From Diprion similis (Eukaryota > Arthropoda > Insecta > Hymenoptera > Diprionidae): a DNA stretch of 64,000 nt. Positions 32,662 to 43,920 of the stretch are shown here, in pieces (positions within the stretch are counted from its first letter, which is position 1; the number at the start of each line of letters is the position of its first letter). The translations under genes were made by a program, and so were the position numbers. A model generated the notes under the pieces. It searched no databases. It saw only the letters and a program-made list of their open reading frames with translations, and was not told the origin of the DNA. Location of the stretch: the NCBI RefSeq assembly GCF_021155765.1, contig NC_060105.1, positions 14,107,001-14,171,000 of the forward strand, given 5' to 3'.

Positions 32662-32824
32662 GGTTGAACCTTCATGAGCAACCAAGCGTAGCAGCTGTAG
32701 TAGCATTTCCCATTATCCAAGCATTCTGATTGGTTGACCAACCTAACCTTCATCAAACAATCAGAATGCTTAGATAGTGGGAAATGCCGCTGCTGCTACT
32801 TTTACTGCTCATGAAACTCCAACC
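32662..32824. repeat. 163-bp imperfect hairpin element upstream of CCDC6
   Basis: The left arm (32662-32737: ggttgaaccttcatgagc, then gcatttcccattat, aagcattctgattg) pairs with the right arm (32752-32824), leaving a loop of about 14 bases. The arms are about 75 bp and roughly 80% matched. It is probably a tiny MITE; a hairpin transcript is possible. It ends exactly where the conserved upstream element of CCDC6 begins. Confidence 0.75.
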
Positions 32825-32863
32825 TAACTCTTAATTTGTCCGGAATTGACTGTTACGACGTCA
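32824..32863 (+). promoter_or_regulatory. Conserved upstream element, copy 1 (CCDC6)
   Basis: ctaactcttaatttgtccgg, then aattgactgtt and acgacgtca. Near-identical blocks lie upstream of Get1 and DHX37 in the same gene-relative orientation. Here it ends 490 bp before the CCDC6 start codon. A promoter role is inferred from position and conservation alone. Confidence 0.6.
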
Positions 32864-33352
32864 TGAGAAAACGCCACCGTCGACCCACCTGTCTATCTTG
32901 CACCGTGTCTTCAGTCAACGTCTCTTCCTTCCATAAGTAGATCAATCACTTGAAATACCCCGGAACGCCATTTACGCCGGTTGTGTGTCCAACTTTATTT
33001 TATTGTAATCCCAGTGCCTAGCGAAAAACGTTGACTGTGACAAGAAAAGGTTCGGTTCGGCCCAGAAAGTTTCGACATTAGCACATGGGTACCGGTCTGA
33101 GTTTCGCATAGCCAATAAGAAGAAAGGAGAAAAAGAAGGCAACAGCTGATCTGTCCTCCGAAGTAGCACATGCTTACGCATTAAAGTGGCTCTTGAATAT
33201 CGTTGTTTTATCAGAAAAATAATGAAGTTTTAGGGCAGTGCGAAGCGTAAAACGTTGTTTCGGTTAATATATAACCAGTTTTGCCTACCCGGGACATGTT
33301 AGATACCTGCTAGCCGCTATAATATACTCGGTCTTACCATTGTCTGGAAAAA

Positions 33353-36300
33353 ATGGCTGACCGCGACAGTGCATCCGAGAGCGATAGCAGCTCGATTGAC
33401 GGTGGGCCGATAATGATGCCCCCATCGCCAGTAACGCGGGAACAACTTCAAAAAAGGATAGAGTCCCTTCAGCAACATAATCGCGTCCTGAAAGTTGAGC
33501 TTGAGACGTACAAGCTGAGAGTGAAGGCGCTGCAGGAGGAGAATCGTGGACTTCGGCAAGCGTCTGTCATCATCGTGAGTTTCTTAGCTCTCAATGACAC
33601 CGATTGCAGTTATCGGACACAAATGCGTCGCATTTATGCTGAGTCGCAATTCACACTCTCATCCTCAAATTTGGTCCCTTCGGTGTACCTCCAGTGAAAA
33701 TTTGCACAAGCTATATCTCGATTTTTACTTTTCAAATCCTGAAACTACTTGTCTTGTCATCTGAATCTTTCAAGTATATCACGGAGTAACCGTGATCCCA
33801 TTATTCTTTCATGACTATACATCCATGGACACTTAGTGCTTATCTGTCTCATCTTGCAAATTCTATTGACTTTTGTCCTTTTCTATCCTATGTTTGCAGG
33901 GTTCGTACATATAGAGAAAACCTGGAAACCAGGAAAACTCAGGGAATTTCTTACGGCAGGGAAAAGTTAGGGAATTTCAAAAATAAGACTGGAATTTTGA
34001 GTCTGACGAAGAAATAAACTCATTCTTGTATAAAGTACTATCAATCTTGTAAAAAAAATTATACTTAAAATTTTGTTTCTTGCACCACTTCATACATTCT
34101 ATATATATTACTTGATAAAGATCCTTTTTTTCTTCTTTTTTCTTATGGAAAATCACCAGCTATTGTTTGCAAATTAATCATAATTAATCTTTGCAAAAGA
34201 TATCACTATTAATGTGTATAAAAAATTTTCATTAGTCAGCATCCATTTCTTGAAAGGTTACTGAAAAAATCTTATTTTGAGGCTGAAATACCTATAAAAG
34301 TTATCAGGCTGAAGTTTGCAACTGAACGTAATGATGCATCTTTGGAAAGAGTCGTTATTCTGCAACTTTAGGACTAATTGAAATTTAGTCAACTGTTAAT
34401 ACAGCATCAACAAACTGAGATGTTGTAAATTTAACTTCTTTCTGATGTTCCAAAGGTAAAAAATAGTAATTTTTGTTTCAACGTTTCGATACATTGATGT
34501 TACTAACCTCGTTAAAATGTTAAAAGTTGGGAAACTTAAGATTTTAAAAAGTGTACGAACCCTGATCCATCTAGAAGTCACCCATGTATTTACCCATGTG
34601 CACGCCACTGTGTTGCGTCAAATTCACCATTATACCTGTCTGAAATTAAAGATATACTGTAGGCAGAATCATGATCTGACAATACCTGCATAAATCATAT
34701 TTGCAGTAATTATAAATATCAAACATTTCTATCATTGGAATGAACTATCACATTTTATCACTGATTGGCAACTAACAATTGTTTTTACCGCTAAAACAGA
34801 CTGCTTGTCCGCTGTTCTGTAAGAACCTGTAGTTTTTTTTCACTACTGTTATTCTTATCAGCAACACCTCATTCGTTAGTATTTACTATAAGCAATGACA
34901 GTTTAAGTTACCGAAAAGTTGTCAACTCAGTGACTGTAAAATAAAACAACAAATTCGATAAAAATATAGAAATTGTGGTAGTCCAAGAAAACTATAACCT
35001 TTAACCTAAAGAATTACTTTTTCAATAAATAATAACAAGACTCATAAGTGTTGGCTATAAACTTGACACTGCTAGATATTTTTTATTCAAGAGTTTTTTT
35101 TTTACCTTCTGCACCTGTGAACTGAGACAATATGTTGAGGAATTGTTAACATTTCAGTAAATTTCCGAAGCAGTTATATTTTGAAAATTTGATCGACTTC
35201 CATTTTCAATATCATGCTCGAAAATTGCTGTGAAAAATTCAGCAATAGTGGTGATATAATTGAACATATTGTGTTTGATGAAGACTAAAGATATGTATAG
35301 AAATTTATAAATCTTTCAACCATTCGCTGGGATGTTACCCAATAGAGGTACTGACTGAAGGTTGTTAAAAAGAGCCAGCTAAATGGGTTATTTTGAAACT
35401 TGGTGCAAAGTGGGCAAGGAACGGTAAGGGAAGCTTTGGTACAGAAATTTCCTACCCTTACTGACTTTATGAACATTTTAAGCTCTATAAGAGAGCCGGT
35501 AAACCTTGCACTATATATACAACTATTTTTATAGAACATAAAAGTATCTATAACTAGCTGTCCCTAGTAATCTTCAGTCAACAGCGAAGACAGAGAGTGA
35601 TACAAGTCAGGAAAATCGGTAGAAACTCCATTATTTGAGCCTTTTTTCCCAAACCGTTAGTTATCCGACCTATGCCTTGTTTTATTTGATTATTTGATTC
35701 TCATTTTTATTTATCCATTGACCAAATAATAGAACCTTCGGGTAAAGTAAGTTATGGTTTGGGTAAAAAAGTGTAGATAGGTAATTGAGATTTTACGCAT
35801 CACGATTTTATGTTCAGATTTAGCAAAACATTTGAAATTGAGCAGTTTTTTTTAAAATTAATATGATGATATTAATGTTGAATGATTTCTTAACCTTACC
35901 TTGAGCAATACGTGTAAAAATTCTCAGTGTCGAAGGTCAATTGAAGGGAAAGTCAAATTTGTCAGGTAACAATGACTATTCTTTTGCAGACAAAAATGTT
36001 ATATATATATACACTTACAAGGAGACCATAGGGTAGTCGGGTCTTCGAATATCTCCATACTTGTGGGGACAGGTTACCTCTTGACTACTAAGTGCACAAA
36101 GCCATTGGGCTAGCAAAGAATACCTGAGAAAAATGTCCTTCTAAAATATAAAGTGACTTACAACAAGACTGACTAACCTAGACTACCTATGTACAAAACT
36201 CAAGTACATTTTTTCTAAATTCAAGTCGAAAATATTGTTCCAAATGACGAAAAAAAGCTGCTGGCCAAGTTTCAGCAGATTTAGAGGAGCCTCATCGCGA

Positions 36301-39300
36301 TTTTCTATTTCCCATTAAAATAACATGGGAAAAATTTGTTTCATTTTTTCGAATTTTGTAACTCGGCAACGCATTGGTATACTGATAAGACTAGAACGTT
36401 TTTTTGTGGGGAATTGACGGCTCTACAATCATGCTATCATCAATAAATCTGCTCTTTCAAAAGTTATTTACGGTCAAAGGTGAAAAGCCGACCTTAAATA
36501 ACTTTTGAAAGAGTAAATATATCATAAAATGATAACAAACCTATTTCGTAGAGCCTAGAATCCCCTACAAAAATATTTCCTGGTTTTATCAGTATACTTA
36601 CACGTTACCGAGTTATGAAATTCCAAAGTTGAAAAAACAATTTTCAATATTATTATAATGGGAACTAGCAAGTCACCATGAGGTACCTCTACATAATAAT
36701 ATTGAGATCCAAAACATAGACAGCATCTTTTTTTCGTCATTTGGAACAATATTCGCGGTTTTTCTGAATTTTATTTATTTTTTTCTAACAGTTCAACCGA
36801 GCCAACGGGTAATGAGTTGTACTGGCCTATCGTTATCCATAATTTTCTTTTTCGTTTTTTTGTGATCGTCAGAATTCGAATCTAATTGTGCGCCGCTTGG
36901 GTTTATTACATTTGTAGGATCGATGTTTTTAATGTGTTTATTATCTTCTGTACTTGGAAAACCTAAAAATCTTCATTATCAGTGCTCATTGAAGTTGTTT
37001 GATTTTGATGACTACGGTCAAGCTGTACCTGGGATTGCTTCGACGGCAGATTCTGTCACCTGTTTCCTCTTGAATTGTTATATTTAGGTGGAAAAATGTC
37101 ATTTTTTTATAAATTAATTTCAAACTTCATATGCTATGCTTTGTAAATTTAGCTACACTAGCTTTTGAAAATAGTATTGTTTAATTTCTAATCGTTTGTG
37201 TGAAACAAAGAAATATTATGATTTCTAAATCCAAATTTGTATATGGAAGGTTCAAATTTCTGGAGCTTTTAGTCATCAAAGCCACCCAACATTACCGAAG
37301 TTTTATGGAATTTCATAGAAAGATAAGGGAAGGCTGAATTTTTTTATGGTAAAAGTCACCTAAGGCATTTTATTTGAGCAAAAGTGTCACCGCCATGTTT
37401 GTAAAGCTCTTGAAATCCGATCAATTCTCACCTTAATGGGTCTTTGTGATTTTAGCAAGCCAAGGCTGAACAAGAGGAGGAATTTATTAGCAATACATTA
37501 TTGAAGAAGATACAGGCCTTGAAGAAGGAGAAAGAAACATTGGCCCATCACTATGAGCAGGAAGAAGAATGTCTGACGAACGATCTGTCCCGGAAGTTGA
37601 ATCAGCTACGCCAAGAAAAGTGCCGTCTTGAGCAAACATTGGAACAGGAACAAGAATGCCTGGTGAACAAACTAATGCGTAAAATAGAAAAACTGGAAGC
37701 TGAGACTTTGGCCAAGCAGAGTAATTTGGAACAACTGCGTAGGGAGAAAGTTGAATTGGAAAATACATTGGAACAGGAACAAGAGGCCTTAGTTAACAAA
37801 TTATGGAAACGAATGGACAAGCTAGAGGCTGAAAAGAGAATGCTGCAAATTAAATTAGATCAGCCTGTATCGGACCCAACTTCACCTAGGGATATCAACA
37901 ACGGTGACACTGCTACCAACTTGAGTACACATATTCAAACTTTGAGAAGTGAGGTGGCTAGACTAAGACACACGCTTTTAATATCACAGCAAGAACGTAA
38001 GTCGCTCATTTTTGCTTTTGCTTGAAACCACTCTTGCTTGCATTAATAAGATATTAAAAGTTAACTTCAAAACTGATAACGTTATTATTTTTGTTCAACT
38101 TTTAATTTAATTTAATTTAATTAATATTACAGCTGACAGCGAGTTACTTTCCTTATTTTTGTTGAATTTTTTTAGAACTTTTGTAGCATTTAGAATTAAA
38201 CTTCAAATTTGAAAGTATAGGATCAATTTTTATTAAAGTGTTTTCATCTTGCTGAACTTGTTTAAAATTTTGAAAAATAATAGAAAACTTCATTACTTTG
38301 ATGATAAAGTAGAGGCAACCATATTGCATAAAATTTGATATAGTTGCTCACATTGTAACACTGAAGTCAATTTTTAACTAATTTGATTTTCGAGACTGTT
38401 CATAAATTACATACGTCCATTTTGCAGCAAATTTACTGCCCTTGTGCTATGAATCCTACGTAAGATTTTTAACTGAAAGATTGACTGTGAAATGATGACT
38501 TCCTCACACTCAATGATCTCTCAATACACAAAGCTGTATTTTAAATCGTTATCTTCGTTTCTGTACAGTGATTTTTAATATTTGGTGACTTTTCAAAATG
38601 AATCATCAATATTCTCACTTTCCAAAAAGACATTATTATACACTCATACGTGTCAATAAAATTCATAGTGTTCATGTCCACATTCTTAACCAACAGATAC
38701 TGAAAAGATGAAGCGTTATGTGAATGAAGAAAAACAAGTTCGCGAAGAGAATTTAAGGCTTCAGAGGAAACTGCAATTAGAAGTTGAAAGACGTGAAGCT
38801 CTGTGCAGACATCTTTCTGAGTCTGAGTCAAGGTAAATATTTGATTTATTGTATTCAAAGCCATTACCAATTTTATACATTCATTCAGTGCTACTTATGA
38901 AATTCAAAGCAACTGCACATAGAACCACACATGCGTCATTGCACGTCAAACCTCACACCCTCGAAACGATTCTATTTCCTAATTTTACGAAAGGTTGTGA
39001 ATATATTGTCCTTGACTCGAGAGAATCGCCCTATTTTCGGAGTTCAATGGGGCCGTTACTTTAAAGAAATCCACAGAATAGTCGTGCTAATTTTTTACAT
39101 ACATCCATTATTTTTCTATGATGAAGATTTCAAACTTCATTGGATATTAAGTAAGGAACACGCTTGTATTTTATTTAGAATTTCAGGTCATGTAGATTAT
39201 GGTGCAAAATCCATTTGAATATTTTCACCAATAAAAAATCTCGCTTTATCCTGAGGGAAGTAAAATTTATATACAGGACATTCCACGCCAATTCGACATG

Positions 39301-42075
39301 GGTTTTACCCTTGACCTCTTAGATTTGGCACGCGATTTTTTCTATGAATGTTCTCACTTTGAAAAGTACCCGGTTTTTTTTCTACTCAATTTGAATTTTC
39401 TACAATTTTGATATCTGACGCAGGTTTTTTCAGAATTTTTTTCAAATTTTTAACTTTGTAGGGTCGATAAAAGCATTTCTAAAAATTGTAGAAAATTCTA
39501 ATTGAGTTGAAGAAAAAAAAAAGCTGAGTACCTTTGAAATTCAGAGTAATCGTAGAAGAAATCGCGCGCCAAATCTAAGAGGTCAAGGGTCAAACCCAAG
39601 TTGAATTGGCATGGAATGATACATATCATAAAAGAAAATTTCATTAGCTTCGAAATATGCGGGTTTACATGACTGTCATTTTGCTTCAATATTGTAAAGT
39701 TTTCTGTGTTCTCCAAATTTGACTTATTCAACTCGTTGGTAAAGCTTACAAAAAAAAAGATACTGTGAGCTCTCCAGGGTGTAGTAACTTCATAAAACAT
39801 GAAATTTGTGTATATTTTTTTTCTTGATTTGGTGAACTGGGTAACATTACGTCCTCCAAATAAATATAGCCTTTCAGACTTGAATAGGTTAACCAAACAT
39901 ACGGTCTAGTCAAAATGAGACTCAGAAAGTCAGTAACATCACCAGAACTATTCTATAAGTCATCTGAACTTTTTGAATTCACTACTGAATATTATTTATT
40001 TCGTGAAAAAGATGTGTCATGTATGTATTAAAGCAAACAGCCATGCATGTCTATACTGGCATATGTAGTTCATTGTTTATACACGACTTGGCAACGAGTT
40101 AAAAATTGCGCTCAAGAGACGAACCATTAATTGCTCATAAATATCTAAGAAGACTTTTAAAAAATTCAGGGTGAAAAAACTGTTATCTACCTCTTTCAAT
40201 CAAAATTACGTGTTTTAATTGTGCTATTCTTGTAACTACTCCTTTTGCACTAAAATATATGATTGTGAGTTAAAAAATGTTCATCGAATAGTATAGTCAG
40301 AAAGAACATTTTTGTGATCAATAGAAAAGATCGAAATCCATTGCAAAGGAATTATATATTTTATTCATTACAGTCTTGAGATGGAAGAAGAACGACATTA
40401 TAATGAGATAGTGATGTCTGGAGGAAACATCAGAAATCGCACAGTTTCTAGTCCAATTCCATACAACCCTTCACCCAGCTCTTCTCGACCTTTGAGCCCA
40501 GGTAAAGTTTAAAAAAAAATACAATTCCCCATGAATGTACGTGAAGTTCTGATCGGTCGAGTTGGATTCAAAACTGAAGTTTCCATTTCTGAGCTCCAGC
40601 AATAGACTTCTGCGGAAAGAATGGAACCTAATTAGTTATTTAAGTGTAGACAATAGTGAAGTTATGGCTGAATATAGCATTCATCTATAATTTGATCTGC
40701 TATTGAAACATGTTGATCAACCACAGAAATTCAGAATACATCATCATTAACCTCTAACAGTTCAGGATGAATAAGCCCTACCTTCTGTGTCAAATTTAGA
40801 TTCTAGATCACTCGTGTCTACCACTGATTAACAATGCAGAATCTTATTTTAACTTTACTGACTTGATTGTGATTTTGGATATTCCGAAACCATTCGAATG
40901 GTATTGACACTATGATTCCTTGAATACCCCTTGATTATTATTTTATTAAATTGAAAATCAAGCAAATGTTTGTCTCATTACAGTGCCCATTCTTAGTAGT
41001 GCCGCTTTCCCACTTTCATACTCGGTTGTTGTTCCACACTGCCTAGTCCAAGGTCTTCTGTCAACCACAATTCTCAATAGTACCTCTCAGCAAATGCAAC
41101 GTCTTGCTCGCTCGTGGGTGACTGGTGGAGAGCCGCCAATTCGCGGAAAATCGCTTGCCCTCTTTTATTGTCGCAGCACTATCGAGAGAGTGCACTGTAG
41201 TTGACTTTTTGTCAAACCTTGATGATTAGTTAATTTCAATTCTTTTTTGACTCACAACCAAAACTTTGTAGGTATCAATATAGTGGGATCAACATCACGT
41301 GACAGTTTCAATGCAAATCGATGTTACGCTTGTGGCCAGCCCACTGTATTGCCGTTTGCCAGTTCATCTCCACCATCAGGGGTAAGTGAAATTTTATCGG
41401 AATTAACCCTAAAATTGCACAATATGTTGTTCGTGAAACAAACTGGACACTGGGTCCGTGCTGTAACAAATCTGAAAAATTTTAAACTCATTATTTGAAT
41501 TCTTTACTGAGGGATTCAATGTTGATCTGGTCTAAACAATCATTTTCTAATACTTGTCTTCCGCTATTTTTAGATGGAAATGCAAAAAATACGTTTCATT
41601 GTATGCACAAAAATAATCCAATGTGCAGCTCTCGGGTTAAACCGATATGTTTGCAATTACTTCACAATATTAATGACATTTGAGTATATTTCTTTTTGAA
41701 GTTCAGTTATTTATTTTTTAATCCCTTGTTTACTCGAATATTGTGTTGTTTATGGACTGCAAATAAACCTCTAAAAAACTTTCATTGGAACAAATGGCAA
41801 AAATCGTTTCTCCATTCCAATAACGTACCATTCAGTGTACTCGGGCTTATATTTCCAGATGAAGTTTTTAAATAAGTCGTTAAAAGTGAATGACATATGA
41901 ATAAGTGGATAATTAATTCTAGGGTCATATTGTTGCACCAACCGGTAGACGCACATCAGATCGTTTCGTGAAACCAGCAATACCGCCAACAATTATAAAT
42001 GCTGGTGGCACTCCAATTTCATGTCCAGCAACAAACACATCTGCTGGCTCGCCGATGGATATCTCTAAAGCATAA
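33353..42075 (+). CDS. CCDC6: CCDC6, coiled-coil domain-containing protein 6
   Basis: Six coding exons: 33353-33574, 37456-37996, 38697-38832, 40374-40501, 41272-41381 and 41923-42075 (stop TAA). Phases match and give 429 residues (human about 474). The ATG is in good context (aaaaaATGG) with an in-frame TAA about 36 bp upstream. Family landmarks in order: N-terminal [14 protein letters not shown]; a long coiled coil from about residue 30 to 285 with [80 protein letters not shown], and [13 protein letters not shown] then SESES; then [19 protein letters not shown]. The tail has one Cys pair (RCYACGQP) and lacks the vertebrate Pro-rich SH3-binding tail. Vertebrate CCDC6 is a phosphoprotein linked to ATM/PP4 damage signalling; the insect role is not known from this sequence. 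Introns 1 and 3 hold foldback elements. Confidence 0.95.
33897..34564. mobile_element. Nonautonomous hAT-like element in CCDC6 intron 1
   Basis: Perfect 13-bp terminal inverted repeats CAGGGTTCGTACA (33897-33909, inverse at 34552-34564). CAGGG-type ends are usual for hAT. Just inside the left end is the phrase aacctggaaaccaggaaaa then ctcagggaattt, common in insect repeats. 668 bp, no transposase. The 8-bp flanks do not match (tatgtttg and atccatct), so a target duplication is not visible. Confidence 0.7.
36226..36755. repeat. 530-bp foldback element in CCDC6 intron 1
   Basis: The ends are inverse copies (aatattgttccaaatgacga with six more A on the left, mirrored at the right). The centre is a tight hairpin: ctctttcaaaagttattta at 36452, mirrored at 36495-36513. 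Further paired blocks along the arms include gtatactgataa and cttactt-type segments. It has no coding content and is transcribed within CCDC6 pre-mRNA. Confidence 0.8.
39279..39618. repeat. Foldback (MITE-like) element, ATTCCACGC family, copy 2, in CCDC6 intron 3
   Basis: The left end is cattccacgccaattcgaca and the right end read in reverse is cattccatgccaattcaact. The arms continue with cccttgacctcttagattt paired to its inverse near 39570 and meet around 39450. It has the same termini as the element at 4568-5113. Confidence 0.8.
40982..41204 (+). other. Possible alternative terminal exon of CCDC6
   Basis: It follows a good acceptor (ctcattacag, ending 40981) and continues the phase of the exon ending at 40501, giving about 74 residues to a TGA. 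The residues are not like vertebrate CCDC6, and skipping this segment gives the standard-looking tail through 41272-41381. It may be a cryptic or alternative last exon. Confidence 0.3.
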
Positions 42076-43109
42076 TTTAAACAATCCTAATATACAGAAC
42101 TGGTTATTCAATTTTATATCTTGGTGCACATAGTGCACTGTGCAGGAACGTGCACAGCTCAGCATTGAAGTTTTTTTCGTTTTTAATTTTTGAGTATTGT
42201 ACGTTACATGAGAAATAAGCGGATGAACAACCGATCTTGAAAACAACGTATTAAAACTCTTCGCAAAAACTCATGTCAACATCATTGTCTTTCAGTTAAC
42301 TTAGAGTAGATCTTTGGAAGAGGTACGAAACTGTTTTTAAAATCGTTAAAGGAAAGGTAGAATCTTCAAGGTATTGATATAATTTCAATTTTTTCTCAGT
42401 AGCTAATTTACAGCACAAATTAGCAAGTACGTGTATCTTAAGCTCAAAATATCACCAAATATAGATGATCGACTTGGGTTTTTATTGATGTATTGCAAAT
42501 TTTTTGAAAAATCATGTGGCAAAAGTCTCGTATTTCGGATCTAAAAGTTATACTTCGATGATGTTTTTACTAAGTAACACACATCACTATTGAATATGAG
42601 AAGAATTCACATTGGACAATTTTGATCATAATTTTTGAATCTGTTCCGTATTTTCCTTTTCATAAGAATATATGAATTACTTTTAATCCTGTCAAACTTG
42701 AGAAATAATATTAACAAAACTCTTGCAATTCAATTTTTCTTATGTTTTGTCAAAGGTTGAATTAACGGTTGCCACATCGGCATCTCTGGAATCTTATAAC
42801 CAAATGTCTTTTTTTAATGATCTTCATATGAAAGTGACAGTTAAATATCCTTAGCAGTAGCTTCAAAACCTTTCTATGCTAGCTATGACATGTGTATACG
42901 GACTCATTTGCCCGTAAACTGATGATCGATCACTGACTGATAGAGGTTTCAATAAATGGCCTAGGACATCTTATTGAACTGTTACAACAGTCACAGTTTC
43001 TTATGTTGGATGATGTTTTCCATTATGACTTCCGATGCTTTATTGAGCTAAGCAAGAATCGTATGTATGGAAGAATCTTCTTTTATCCATCTTGTAAGTG
43101 AATGCTTGC
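42076..43109. other. CCDC6 downstream region
   Basis: Likely 3' UTR and intergenic. The first aataaa is near 42951 (tcaataaatgg), so a long UTR is possible. No other gene seen. Confidence 0.35.
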
Positions 43110-43920
43110 TCCATCTCACCTATCTGCAATTTCCATACATACGTTCTCAGGCTCAATTAATAGTTCTTCTACTATCTCTTTTACACTTTATGACCCCTTT
43201 GTTTGTCTTGAGAACCGGTTAAACATATAAGCGAAATCTTTTTCAAAGATTGATAGATACTGATCTATATTAAGCTCAAAATCTACTATTTGTTTTTTTT
43301 CTTTGACTTGTGTTTCCTTATCACAAGTCATCCCGCCGATATTTTTCTTTGGAGTAGCCGGTAACATAATGCATGTGAGTGATCCGTTCTTTTCTATTGG
43401 AGTCGTGTACATTTTTCCTGCTCTTGTCATGATCTCTTTAGATCTGACATCGGAGATGATAGGATTTTGATCAAATGATCACTTGGCATGTATAATTTTC
43501 TCGTAGTTTATCACAACAAGATCCTCCTTTACAATTATTTGACATCCAACTTCTTCATTCCAAGTTACTTTAGCAGCGAACTAATTCTCTTCAAAGCCAA
43601 AGCATAAATTTTCAGCGCTGATTAAAGCCTGTTGCTGAGGATGTTTGGTAATCTTGGTAGAATTGATGGTTATCTTCAGAATATCCTGAAGAAGTCCTTG
43701 TTATTTACTTGAGCAAGAAAGGCTTCTGACTCAGGGTTACAGTTAGACCCTATCATTTGCCATGTCTCTGTAAAGTTTAGCACTACTTCTAGGAAGGCAT
43801 CATCGCAGATTTTATCTACCGTTCTGTTTAAGCAGATAGATCTGGTTTGGATCAGTGTGAGTTCTTCTGAACGAATCTATTGAATGTGTATATTGTCCTT
43901 CCATCAGCTTTAGTCTCTTG
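43110..43920 (-). pseudogene. Decayed coding region of unknown identity
   Basis: Minus-strand frames give a chain of protein-like segments with non-random composition: TKADGRTIYTFNRFVQKN (about 43910), then RTVDKICDDAFLEVVLNFTE and TWQMIGSNCNPESEAFLAQV (about 43825-43700), ISAENLCFGFEE (about 43610), TWNEEVGCQIIVKEDLVVIN (about 43570), and the open frame 43430-43188 with NGSLTCIMLPATPKKNIGGM and FELNIDQYLSIFEKDFAYMF. At least three frameshifts or stops interrupt it, and no plausible introns explain the breaks. I do not recognise the family. It could be a dead host gene or retrocopy, or a transposon protein. Confidence 0.45.

Noticed and set aside
37487..37820. Minus-strand frames of 72-93 codons
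   Set aside because: Antisense shadows of the CCDC6 coiled-coil exon.
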